Origin: Endomychus coccineus
Lineage: Eukaryota; Arthropoda; Insecta; Coleoptera; Endomychidae
NCBI GenBank assembly: GCA_958510875.1
Contig: OY294070.1
Span: 118,958,703 to 119,022,702 of the forward strand
Reading direction: 5' to 3'
Length of the DNA: 64,000 nucleotides
The position numbers were made by a program, and so were the translations under genes. Below the pieces are notes generated by a model. It worked only from the letters and a program-made list of their open reading frames with translations, did no database searches and had not been told where the DNA came from. This document shows positions 22,747 through 32,914 of the stretch, piece after piece (position 1 is the first letter of the stretch; every line of letters begins with the position of its first letter).

Positions 22747-24166
22747 ATGACTGTTACTTGCAATACTTGCGATAAAGTATTTAAAAACCAATCTTCACTT
22801 AATAGACATATTCGAGAAGTACACAATTTACAAACGAGTGCTATTGCCCATGATAAATCTGTATGGAATTATAAATGTATGGAGCCAAACTGCAACACGT
22901 CTTATCAACAGAATAAAAGCTTGGTAAATCATCTTACAGAATTTCATAATAAAAATTTCGAAATGGAAGAACTTAATTTTAAAAATATTATTGGTGAGTA
23001 GATAGCACAACTCAGCTTCCTTCATATAGGACAATAAGAATTATTCAAGGAATTATTGTTCATAATCATTAATTTTCAGAATTTAAAAGCTGGAAATGCA
23101 CAATTGAGGAAAAATTCAAGTGTAATTATATAGTTGCATCTCGATCTACTAACATGAAGGGTGTAGTTACCTACTATAACTGCAATAGAACACGTACAGG
23201 TATACATGTTTCTTATTTAAAAAACTGTGGTAGACTTTATGTAATAAAAACCAACAGGAAAGCCAACATGCCAAGTGTCAAAGCGATCAGTAAAGAGTCA
23301 AGGCTCATGTAAATTAGATTTTGGTTGCACAAGTCAAGTGAAACTAATTGATGAAGGAAATCGGCTCTTAGTTTTTTGGCAAAAGACTCATTATGGACAT
23401 CTTATGGACTTACAACATCTTAGAATTTCCAAGCAAGATAGGAAAACCATAGCTACAAAATTAATTAGTGGGATTCCCCAAACAAAGTATGTTATTTTAT
23501 TAATTATAATTTTACATACTAACTTTTGTTTTGTCATAAGTATTGCTTTTCATTATTGTTTCCAATTATTATTTCAGGATCATACATCAGGTACGAGATA
23601 AAATACATGAAGAATTAAAACGTATCGATTTACTGACATGCAAAGATATATGGAACATTAAAAGGAGTTATAACATTGATGGGAAAGATGAAAAGAGAAA
23701 TGAAAATGATGCCATATCGATTTATGATTTATGGTTGCAAGAATGTGAATCCAAATCATCTGATGAAAATCCTGTCTTGTTGTATCAGAGGCAGTGTGAA
23801 ATGTTAGAAACAAAAGAATTCGAGAATAATGAATCAGTGTTGATTAGCCAAACAAGAAGTAAAGAACTGAGTAGCTGTTTGCAGGAAAAAATTGAGTCAA
23901 CATTTCAAACATTACAAAATTCAAATTTACATAATTTGGATGATGCAACGATTTCACAAATTCACACTCATTTAAATGAATTAACGAGATTAGTTAATTT
24001 ACCAGATATTGAAGATGCCACTTTCTGCTCAAAGAAAAAAAGGAAACGTACTGATAATCTTTGTAAACCCAACAAGAAAGAAGCAACTGATATAAAAGAT
24101 TTATCAAATGATGAACCAAGGTTATATATTTTGAAAAATGCAGATAATGACCACTGTTACTTATAA
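22747..24166 (+). CDS. MULE-transposase-derived zinc-finger protein, tandem copy 2
   Basis: Predicted exons are 22747-22993, 23080-23199, 23258-23486 and 23578-24166, giving an uninterrupted 394-aa frame. Exons 1-3 equal those of copy 1 in length, and all splice phases fit. The layout is two C2H2-type fingers (CNTCDKVF/HIREVH; CMEPNC/HLTEFH), a MULE-type Cys/His finger ending VFWQKTHYGH, the helix LRISKQDRKTIATK, LKRIDLLTCKDIWNIKR, an acidic DENPVLLYQ segment, a coiled C-terminal part and a basic stretch KKKRKRT that could be a nuclear signal. The DDE transposase core expected after VLLYQ is absent. GTGGTGGGA lies near 24881 and TCCCACCAC near 16550, a possible remnant of terminal repeats. 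Either a transposon deletion derivative or a domesticated DNA-binding protein; function is inferred only. Confidence 0.72.
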
Positions 24167-24907
24167 ATTAGTATTATGTTTAGTGCCTAAATAGGTGAAG
24201 TGTGCCATATTTTGCATAATAAATATAACTTAGTTTTAATTTTTGTACACCCACCCTATAAAATTGAATATGGCTAGGGGCTAATATGCCATGTCAAAAA
24301 TTATTGAAAAAGACAGGCAGGTGATTCTTGTGAGATTTCTTGCCTAGAATAAAATATTTCAAGTTTCTGAGGATAGAAAACTTTGAAAAATGGAATTGGA
24401 CCCGAATCCTCTAATAAAATACACAGGATGCTACACCTTTTCCAGTTGTATTTTAGACAAAAAAAAATTCGGAACGTGTTAATGTTTTCATTGCAAAAAG
24501 TGTATTATAACACTTGCACATATTTCTTTAGATATAGTTGGGTATCATCTTTTGTGGGCTATACTTAACATAAAAATCTCACTCCTTTAATTCTTATACC
24601 AAAAATCTGTGTGTAGGGTGAAATAAATACATTTCTTCTAAATTACATTTAAGGATGTCTAAACTATATATTTTTTTTTCTGAATTACATGTGATGTCTG
24701 AAAAATATTTAAGCTTTTGGAATTGTGTGTTACCCTGCTGAATTACAGTTTTTTTTTTATTTTCTGTTTTACATATTAGACATCTGATTTAAGAGTTACC
24801 GTTTCTGAAATAGATTTTACAAATCTGAATTATAACTTTTCCAACTGGAAAATGTACGTTGATAGTGTGGTGGGAGCATATTCAACACAAAACTAGCCAC
24901 ATGTCAA

Positions 24908-24941
24908 CATAGAGATCATATAGTACTATATGATCTCTATG
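24908..24941. repeat. 34-bp perfect palindrome, likely P-type excision scar
   Basis: Two 17-bp arms, CATAGAGATCATATAGT and its exact complement, meet with no spacer. Flanks are CATGTCAA (24900-24907) and TATGTCAA (24942-24949), an 8-bp duplication with one mismatch. The termini match the CATAGAGAT family whose larger member is at 25066-27039. P transposase is known to cut 17 nt inside the element end, so a 17+17 remnant is what an excision would leave. Confidence 0.7.
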
Positions 24942-25236
24942 TATGTCAAAAGATTGTAACACAGAACAACGTCATAAAAGTAATGTCCACTGAATTATAC
25001 GTAAACAAGTGGAACGATCGCTCAAGCGCAATCAGCGTCGTTAAAACGAGCCTTCGTGTTAAGAGCATAGAGATAGAGGACTAGAGAATTCTAAAGCGTT
25101 GCTCCCGTTTACTTTTGTGCGATTTTAACTCCGCCCACTTCGAACGGCGCGGCATATTTTGAAATTATCTATTAAAAATAATACACATTTATTTATTATT
25201 TTTGTTTATTGTCCTGCAAATATCACCATTTTATTG

Positions 25237-25780
25237 TTAAACATTCTTACACCTTTTATTATCTATATCATTTTCCGTCTCTTTTCGGGAAAAATGATTT
25301 AGACGCATGTTTATAGAAAACTCTAAAATATCCCGAATGATAATAAATTTATGATTTTCGTCATGTTCATTATCATATCTTGAAAAAGTATTAATCGGGA
25401 TATTTTTAGAGCTTCATTTACAATTGTTTCATATATATTAGCTTTGAATAAATTTGGTTGTTTTTCAATACACATTTCCACTATAGTAATAATATCATAC
25501 AAATCGTCCGAACCTTGCTTTAATAATGAATTATCAATACCAAAATCTCTTATTCTAGTTAAATTAGAAAATGTATTTACATCGCTACCTTCTACTAATT
25601 TTATACAGACGCTACATTTATTTGTGTAATTATCATAAATATATTAACAACAACGACCAACAATATGTTTATTTGGTCTTCATATAAATTTATATTACTT
25701 GAACTATTTTGACTACAATAATCGTGTTCAAATTTAACATAACTATTCAATAATATTTGATCTTTTACTACGTGGAAAAT
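25237..25780 (-). pseudogene. P-type transposase C-terminal fragment, frameshifted
   Basis: Minus-strand frames give HVVKDQILLNSYVKFEH and, after a shift, NKCSVCIKLVEGSD and DFGIDNSLLKQGSDDLYD. After another shift comes DNEHDENHKFIIIRDILEFS then INMRLNHFSRKETE, and a stop at 25237. A Cys-x2-Cys followed near the end by a -HK--LI--I---I-IRL----K pattern is typical of the C-terminus of P-element/THAP9-type transposases. Two frameshifts and loss of the upstream catalytic part make it inactive. Confidence 0.6.
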
Positions 25781-26844
25781 AGTATATTAAAGAACGAGTT
25801 TCCTAAGACTCGTCTTAAAGCACGAATTCAAGTTTAAAAAACGAGTGGCGAAGCCACGAGTTCTTTTAAAGAATGAGTGCTTCAAGGTCTTAGGAAACGA
25901 GTTGTTTATACTATTTTTTGTAATTTGCTCTTTTTATGCCGTTTTTAAACAAAAATGTTCAATTTAGTCCATTTAGGGATTTTTATGGTGGTTGGTAACA
26001 TCTTAATTTTGAAAGTGAAAATTTGATTTAGTGGTTCTGTGATCGCTTTCTTGAGTTGTTGACGCTCGACACTGTCATTTAAACTGACATAATGATGACA
26101 AGATAATTCCGCATCAAGCTCGCCAACCTAAACATTTCCGTAAAAAGTTCCGTGCTTTTTTGGATATTAAGACACGGCGAATGATGACGTTGCGTTCGTT
26201 AATGGGTCAATTAGAAAATCAAAATGGAGGCAAATTACAAAAAGTTCTTTTTGTAATTTGCCTCCATTTTGATTTTCTAATAGACCCATTAACGAACGCA
26301 ACGTCATCACTTGCCGTGTCTTAATATCCAAAAAAAGCACGGAACTTTTTTCATTTTTAGGATGGCGAGCTTGATGCGGAATTATCTTGTCATCATTATG
26401 TCAGTTTAAATGACAGTGTCGAGCATCAACAACTCAAGAAGAGAAAGTCATCGACGTGTCCAGTGGAAGAATTGATTTCAGCTAATACACAATATGGTTT
26501 AGATATTTGTACTAATAGTCGTTTTCTAGTGTTATTGCTCTTTCCAGTAGAGACGAAACTAAAATTACGGAAACAAAAGCGATCACAGAACCACTGAATC
26601 AAATTTTGACTTTCAAAATTAAGATGTTACCAACCACCATAAAAATCCCTAAATGGACTAAATTAAACATTTTTGTTTAAAAACGGCATAAAAAGGGCAA
26701 ATTACAAAAAATAGTATAAACAACTCGTTTCCTAAGACCTTGAAGCACTCATTCTTTAAAAGAACTCGTGGCTTCGCCACTCGTTTTTTAAACTTGAATT
26801 CGTGCTTTAAGACGAGTCTTAGGAAACTCGTTCTTTAATATACT
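25781..26844. repeat. 1.06-kb near-perfect inverted repeat (hairpin)
   Basis: The two arms meet at about 26246 with almost no loop (TTACAAAAAGTTCTTTTTGTAA). They match nearly base for base, except that the right arm has about 135 bp (around 26430-26575) missing from the left. Outer ends are AGTATATTAAAG and its complement. Internal sub-palindromes such as CGAGTGGCGAAGCCACGAG occur in both arms. It sits inside the P-type element and is probably a separate foldback transposon. Confidence 0.85.
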
Positions 26845-27304
26845 ATTACGACACGTCAAAACTTCAGCATCAGTGACGCGTATACTGCTAGAATATAAAT
26901 AATACAAATTTCTCTACTTTTAGTTTAAATGGCGCACAACTTCACGCATGTGTAATGCCTTACCGCACAAAAGTAAACGGGAGCCGTTCAGTTTACATTG
27001 AATATATAGGCCTCTGGTCCTCTATTGTCTATCTCTATGGTTAAGAGTAGTACGGCTAGAAATCGTGTATTGATTTCTCTGTCTATCACGTTTCTGTTAT
27101 GAGCGTTTTACGTCCACTGTCAATCGAGTTTAATTTAAACCTGTTTTTGAAAACATTTTCGAGCCTTCGATCATGTTCTTCTCTATATTTATCACAGATT
27201 ATCACATTGTCAAGGTAGGCGTAGGCGTAAGCGATTGCACGCTGGAAAATAGTGTCTCCGTCAGTGAGGCCAACCGCAAGACGGCAGAATTGGTAAGGCC
27301 GACC

Positions 27305-27865
27305 CACGGTGGTACATACAGGTCTGGGAACTCGTATGTTTGACATGAACTCTTACGCGTCGCCAAACTCGTAGTCCCTCTCTCAGCCACTAGCTAGCGC
27401 TTGGATCGAAGTGGTAAAACGATTTCTTTCCGGAATCGCAAGCAGTGTTACTAAGTATTCTGATTTGACAGAGGAATAGAACTGTTACTCTTGTCAGAAT
27501 GTATTACTCACCTTAAAAATAACTTCCCCTTTTTCGTTATACATGCTCGCACACATAAAAGACCTCGTTAAAACGATTTCTATCCGGAATCGCAAGCATC
27601 TTTCCGCATCTTTCGGCACTTTAAAAGCAGAAGTTTCTTGCTTTACACTTTTGTACCCCGTTTTGCATTTCGGCACAATGCACGGTTTCGTTATTTGTTT
27701 CTAAAAACGCAGGTATTCCTTGTGTTTACAAGTCAAAAATGACAGTTGTCAGAGCATCGATTACTGCGCCACCCTTTTTGGTACTACGCGACAGTTGACG
27801 CTTAGCGGACCCACTTCTCACATAGGAAACAGCCTCGAGTTCCCAGACCTGTATGTACGACCGTG
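27305..27865 (-). mobile_element. P-like element (CACGGTCG family) inserted in Gypsy RT
   Basis: Ends are CACGGTGGTACATACAGG and the inverse of CACGGTCGTACATACAGG. The 8-bp duplication GGCCGACC is perfect (27297-27304 and 27866-27873). The host RT frame continues across the site once one duplication is removed (ACGR then YQFC). Confidence 0.9.
27494..27691 (-). pseudogene. THAP zinc-finger remnant of a P-type transposase, second copy
   Basis: Minus-strand translation gives PKCKTGYKSVKQ and FKVPKDAE, then runs out of frame where the copy at 19653-19862 keeps a Trp and the late Cys-His pair. The start position again reads ACG. The matching decay at the first codon suggests that the copies descend from an already defective, trans-mobilised source element. 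Confidence 0.68.
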
Positions 27866-28409
27866 GGCCGACCACATGCCTCGAAACCTGAGGAAGGGGG
27901 ATCTTTTCCTCTCAATGGAATTTGATGATAAGCACTCTTGAAATGTATATAGTACTGAAATATGAGTTTTTTGATGATTTTTCACTATCTGTTATAGATA
28001 TCCTCTTCTTGTGAATCTCTTTTTTTACAACGAATGCTTGGACCCTCCACAGAGATCTACTTTCTTCGATTATTCCATCTTCGAGGAGTTTACTGATTTA
28101 TTTCTTGATGAATTTATAGTGGTCATTGGAATGTTTTCGGGATTTCGTGACAATTGGTTTGATGCTTACGGTTAGGTACTCGAAAAGTTGGGGAGGTTCA
28201 ATTCTCGCAGGAGTAGTAAACTGTTAAAGGTGGATTAGATCCTCCAAATAAGAATTTCAAACAGAGCAAGATGCAATAAATCTTGTGAAGAGTCGTCTTC
28301 ATGGATGACTAGAAGTTGCGCTGACATTTGCTTCTAAAGCAGCTTTTTCAATGACCTCATCATGGGCTAGTGTACTCAATTCTAAAATCTGACGGATTTG
28401 ATCTGAGTT

Positions 28410-28890
28410 CAGCGTTGCCAGGTGGGAAAAATTCTCCGTACCACAAACTCGATGAAAATGTACTATATTTTACCTCAGCGTATCATTTTTTAATATTACA
28501 TGCCATATTAAAGAAAAAACACATTATATGGATATTGTGTAAATATATTTGCTATGTAACGGCTAGTGGCTAGTTTGGCAGAAGCTGCGTGAGAGAGAGA
28601 GACAAAGAACAAAGAACTTTCAGTTCACTCAGTTTCGAAATCAACCGCTAGAGGCAGGCATGAGATACTTCTAGAAGGGTTACTGAATCTAAAAGGCATC
28701 TCTCTCTTGTCATGGTCATCTGCTATGGTGCTATGGACATTTTGATTTCTTGTTTCAAATAATAGATAAAAAAGTTGATATTTTTCAATATACCCAAAAA
28801 CAGTACCACATTTATCAAAGGAGTACCACCGTACTTTTTGACAACCAAAAGTACCACATATGGTACTATAGTACCACTCTGGCAACGCTG
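28410..28890. mobile_element. hAT-like MITE inserted in Gypsy gag
   Basis: Both ends begin CAGCGTTGCCAG when read inwards. The 8-bp duplication is TCTGAGTT (28402-28409) and TCTGAGTC (28891-28898). The gag frame reads through (RGINSDQIRQ) when the insert and one duplication are removed. CAG-starting termini and 8-bp duplications point to the hAT superfamily. Confidence 0.8.
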
Positions 28891-29360
28891 TCTGAGTCTG
28901 AGTTAATACCGCGAATGAAGGCATTGTGGACATACGTTTTTCGATAAGTCTCGGCCTCTACATCTACAAATGAAATTTACGGTTTTTGCTGAGTAGTTGT
29001 AAAGCTTGATGATACTGATCGATCGATTCTTCAGATTGTTGCTTTTTTTGTAGCCAAGTTATGCCTTCCAAAGATTTCATTCGTTGACTTCACATAAATC
29101 GCCTTCAGTAGTTCAGTGTGTTCCTATCACTGTACTGTAAGCGTCGCTTTCAGCTATTAGTTGATACACATTGTGACAGATGTGATTTATGGAAAATCTC
29201 AGCTTAGTTGGATCATCCAGGGCTTTAAATTTGGCTATGAAGTTTTCAGTCAGTACTTTACTTGAGTGGCAGTTCGTGAATGTGGATCAGTATCAAATTT
29301 ATACAGCTTCAGGAATAGATCATTCTTGATGGGTTCAAAATTTGTGTTAAATAGATTGTA
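28891..29360 (-). pseudogene. Gypsy gag fragment
   Basis: Minus-strand frames carry LKAIYVKSTNEIF, RHNLATKKATI, SIDQYHQAL and FIRGIN, typical of the gag/capsid segment of insect Gypsy elements. It continues beyond the hAT-like insertion to about 28300 as QIRQILELSTLAHDEVIEKA. Several frameshifts are present. Confidence 0.65.
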
Positions 29361-29489
29361 GTGAGAATATCGTTTTACACAATTAAGGCTTTATTCAACA
29401 CAAAATTCTAGTCATATGTTAAAGAATCTAACACATTAAGAAACTTTGCTACTGTGCATGTCATCATAACTTTGACTATGGGCAAGAGC

Positions 29490-29681
29490 CACGGTCGTAT
29501 ACACAGGTCTGGAAACTCTATGGTTGACTTGAGTCTCTTACGGGTCGCCTAACTCGTAGTCCCTCGCTCAACCACCAGCTAGCGCTTGGATCGCAAGCAG
29601 TGTAACTAAGTATTCTGATTTGAGAGAGGAATAGAATTGTTACTCTTGTCAAAATGTATTACTCACCTTAAAAATAACTTT
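29490..29681. mobile_element. Truncated P-like MITE (CACGGTCG family)
   Basis: The left end CACGGTCGTATACACAGG and the following 190 bp match the copy at 27305-27865 up to CTTAAAAATAACTT, where similarity stops at about 29681. The right end is missing, replaced by sequence leading into the tyrosine-recombinase gene. Confidence 0.75.
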
Positions 29682-29828
29682 TTCTACAAACGCTTAACAA
29701 AGTAGCCTTTGACGCTTTCAGATTTCAACGCAAAGTTGACGTTTTCCGTGAAATGTCATTTTGTGACAGCATTTGCGCTCTAAAGCGGAAATATTTCGAC
29801 AACGCTCGCTTCTCCAACGTATTTCTGC

Positions 29829-30923
29829 ATGATGATTGATGATAGTGACAGTGAATTATCAAACACTCCTCCTGATGTAGCAGAAAGTGCAAAAATTGTT
29901 ACTTTGAATCTCCTACCAGAGAAATCAAGGAAGAAATATGAATTACAATACGGTAAATTCATGACGTGGTGCCAGTCGAAGAAGGTGAATAAGTATTCAG
30001 AAAACGTATTACTGGCTTATTTTGGAGAAAAATCATTGATTTGTAAGTCATCAACTCTTTGGTCTACGTATTCGATGATACGGACATGCTTGAATGTTAA
30101 AAATAACATCGAAATCAATAAGTATCCTGAACTTATCGCATTTCTGAAGAAACAGTCTGTTGGATATAAAGCGAAAAAATCCAAAACATTCACCACTGAA
30201 GATATTCACAAATTTTTACAAGAAGCGCCCGATGAAGAATATCTACTAAAAAAGGTAAATTTTAATATTTCATGCTCTTAGTAGTTTGAGAAGCGGTTAG
30301 TATTTTTTTGAATTTAGTGCAATTTGGTTAGCATAGACATTTGGAATAGCTATTAATTGCAGTTATTTTTATAGGTTATTCTAATTATGGGTATTGCTGG
30401 TGCCTGCAGGCGCGATGAGTTGGTCAAAATGGAGATTGGTGACATAGAAGATAAGGATTCTATTTTAATAGTCCGAATTCCCGATTCAAAAACGAGAATA
30501 AGCCGTGTTTTTACGATTGTTGGTCATAATGAAGAGAATTCAGTTGATTATCTTTCAATTTGTAAAAAATATATTGCACTCAGAAAACATTGTCTGAATA
30601 ACAATACTGTCCAACGTCTATTTTTACGTTATGAAAAAGGTAGATGTATGAAACAAGTTGTGGGTATAAATACAATCGGCAAGACTCCCAGTGACATTGC
30701 TGAATATTTGAAATTGCCCGAGCATAATTTATATACTGGACACTGTCTCCGACGAACCTCTGCTACTTTATTGGTGAATGGTGGAGGTGACCTAATACAA
30801 CTGAAAAAACATGGTGGATGGAAAAGTAACAATGTAGCAGAAGGCTACATAGATGATTCAATCAACAATAAGATTGAAACTACCAAGAGAATATTCTCAG
30901 ACCATCTACATCTCGTTCTGTAG
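29829..30923 (+). CDS. Tyrosine recombinase, Crypton-like
   Basis: Exons 29829-30254 and 30375-30923 (AAG/GTAAAT donor, TTTTATAG acceptor) give 324 residues. Exon 1 encodes an N-terminal SAM-like, core-binding region (SRKKYELQYGKFMTWCQSKK). Exon 2 holds the catalytic domain: Arg in GACRRDELVKM, the His-x-x-Arg box in TGHCLRRTSATLL, His/Trp in LKKHGGWKS and the nucleophile Tyr in AEGYIDDS. All expected tyrosine-recombinase residues are visible. Crypton DNA transposons and host genes derived from them encode this fold. After the stop at 30921 another frame continues as VDFQYSGELMLDKST and CHNCTFNF to about 31057, so a small frameshift probably removed the tail. Whether it is a live transposon or a host gene cannot be told. 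Confidence 0.78.
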
Positions 30924-31059
30924 ATTTCCAATATTCGGGGGAATTAATGTTAGATAAATCTACTGATCGTCCATCAGGTTCAGGAATAATAATTAAAGAG
31001 TGTCACAATTGTACATTCAATTTTAGTAAAGTCAATGATAAATTAAATCAACATTAATT

Positions 31060-32590
31060 AGGAATTTATAAACTGTACTTGATGTACTTTTGTTGAATAA
31101 AGCATCTGGTGTTTTTTCTTTTTTTTTTCTGAAAACTGCGTTTGTAGAAAAAATCTTGTGTGTATTTCGAGCACAAAGTGTTATTGACAATATATCACTT
31201 TGCGCTCTTAATACACAAATAGCTATCCCCTTCAATCGATGACATTTCCTCTACTCAAGATCTTCGTTCAGTTCAGTGAGAGTGAAAAAGTATCTAGAAT
31301 AAGGAAGATCTGCCAGATTCTCTGTTGATCTGCATTTTGTTAACTGTTATGTGTAGATTGCATACATTTAATACTTGTCAAAAAGGCTTAAATAAAATGG
31401 AAATATAATTAAACATTTTATTTGCAGGTATTCAAATATTACAATATTAGTTTTTATAAAAAACATCCTTGAAATGAATGAGTTAAGTAGGAATGGAAAA
31501 TAAGGATATTCTTCAATTTGAAGTTCTTTCTAGTAAGAGTGTAATGATATGGATGTCAATTTCAACATACAATGGATTAATTAGATTTTGTAAATATTTA
31601 TTATTTTGGTTATTCGTGAAATTAATATTAATTAATAGATCTGATTTAACAGGGGCACGCAAATCATAAATTAATGTGTTCCCCTTCCCCATTGATTCAA
31701 ACAGAAGACACTATCATGATGCAATTTTTTGCAGGTCCTTGTAATAAGACATGTTCAGATATCTATTTGAATCAATTCTTTAGTAAATGATAATAATATC
31801 AACGAGTAGATAACTAGCGAAAACCCTAATAATGTTGAAATGACACTTACTGACAACCAATAACTTTCAAATTTTGTTTAGAAAATTTTCAGCTTTCCAA
31901 CACCGATTTTTTCTTCATTTCAAAAGGATCTCATCACACCTCAGAAAAAGCAGTGAAAGTGCAAATTTGCTATTTTTCAAGAAAGCTTGAATATTGTAAA
32001 ATCAGGAACAGAAATGCTTTTGTAAATTAAAGTTATTCTGCATAAACTGAACATATAACAGATTCCAGACTTTGCCATGGTAATTGTCTCATATAGTAGG
32101 TAGGTACAATTGATACAATTTTTGCAGATTCGCTAAATTTTCACTTTTGCTACTTTCCCTGAGATGGGACAATGTGATATTGAACCTTAAAAATTTGAAA
32201 AACTTAACTAAAATTAACAAGGAATTCCATAACAATCGTGTTTATAAAAAAAAGTAAACAATGGATAAAGGTATGCATAAATGTATATATAAATTTCCGG
32301 AAACAAGTTTATTAACTGTAGTTTTTAAATATAGTTACAACCATATTAAGCTGATACTTAAAATAATACGTAATAATAAATTGATTCTTTAGAAATTAAT
32401 TTTTATTTTTCTAAACAATCATAATGATTATTCAAAATGAAATCAATTATATCCATCACAGATAAGTCAAAACATACACACAAAAACTTACATACAATGA
32501 AGATTCAATAAAAAAAGCAATAGACAGGAAAAGTACTCTAATAAGATGGAAACTATAAAAAAATTATTGAACTAGGGTTATTCCTAATTA
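31060..32590. other. AT-rich intergenic stretch
   Basis: Between the recombinase gene and the PLE inverted repeat I see no gene or repeat boundary that can be supported. Confidence 0.35.
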
Positions 32591-32643
32591 TATATTAAAA
32601 TTCTCGGGAAATAGGTCACATTAACACTCTGTTTTATATTTTC

Positions 32644-32685
32644 GTCTTTACGTACGTTTCGGTCTCACGACCATCATCAGAAGAG
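32644..32685 (-). ncRNA. Hammerhead ribozyme with intact core (PLE)
   Basis: The minus strand reads CTCTT, CTGATGA, T, stem II GGTC-GTGA-GACC (perfect), GAAA, the self-complementary CGTACG, TA, then AAGAC. Stem I pairs CTCTT with AAGAC at four of five positions. The palindromic ACGTACGT after GAA fits the minimal type of hammerhead thought to act as a dimer, known from Penelope-like elements. Predicted cleavage is after the A preceding AAGAC. Confidence 0.78.
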
Positions 32686-32914
32686 TTATTATGTTGAAAA
32701 AGTTTTTTCAAACTAATTATAGCACAAAACGTCCATATCGCACCGATTTCAATCAAAAATGCCCACGTCGTCGAAACGAACAGAACCACGAATAATCGAA
32801 ATTGTACCGTCAATATTTCAAGTATAAAATATAACAAGAATCCACTATTCAGTAATATTCTTGTAATATACAAGAGCATGTTGGTATAGTCTCTCAACGA
32901 CTGAAGAATAGAAA

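Larger units (their letters stand above)
25066..27039 (-). mobile_element. P-superfamily element with transposase C-terminus and large hairpin
   Basis: Ends are CATAGAGATAGAGGACTAG on the left and the inverse of CATAGAGATAGACAATAGAG on the right. The 8-bp duplication is GTTAAGAG, perfect (25058-25065 and 27040-27047). A CGTTTACTTTTGTGCG stretch near the left end is inverted near the right end. The minus strand encodes a broken transposase C-terminus (25237-25780). A 1.06-kb hairpin (25781-26844) interrupts the coding part. Confidence 0.8.
27086..28200 (-). pseudogene. Gypsy reverse transcriptase fragment, split by a MITE
   Basis: The minus strand shows YKFIKKEISKLLEDGIIEES, SAYHQIPLRGKD, then across the P-like insertion YQFCRLAVGLTDGDTIFQRA and YLDNVIICDKYREEHDRRLE. 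These correspond to the linker, the first catalytic strand, the RLPFGL-like block and the YLDD-type box of Gypsy RT (here YLDN). Frameshifts and the missing 3' part (RNase H, integrase) show it is dead. Confidence 0.8.
27060..29400 (-). mobile_element. Ty3/Gypsy retrotransposon remnant with two MITE insertions
   Basis: Read on the minus strand, a gag segment (about 29360-28200) is followed directly by the start of reverse transcriptase (about 28170-27086), with the protease region largely missing. A hAT-like MITE (28410-28890) interrupts gag and a P-like MITE (27305-27865) interrupts RT. Removing each MITE plus one target duplication brings the two reading frames back together, which confirms both insertions. 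No LTRs were identified. Confidence 0.8.
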
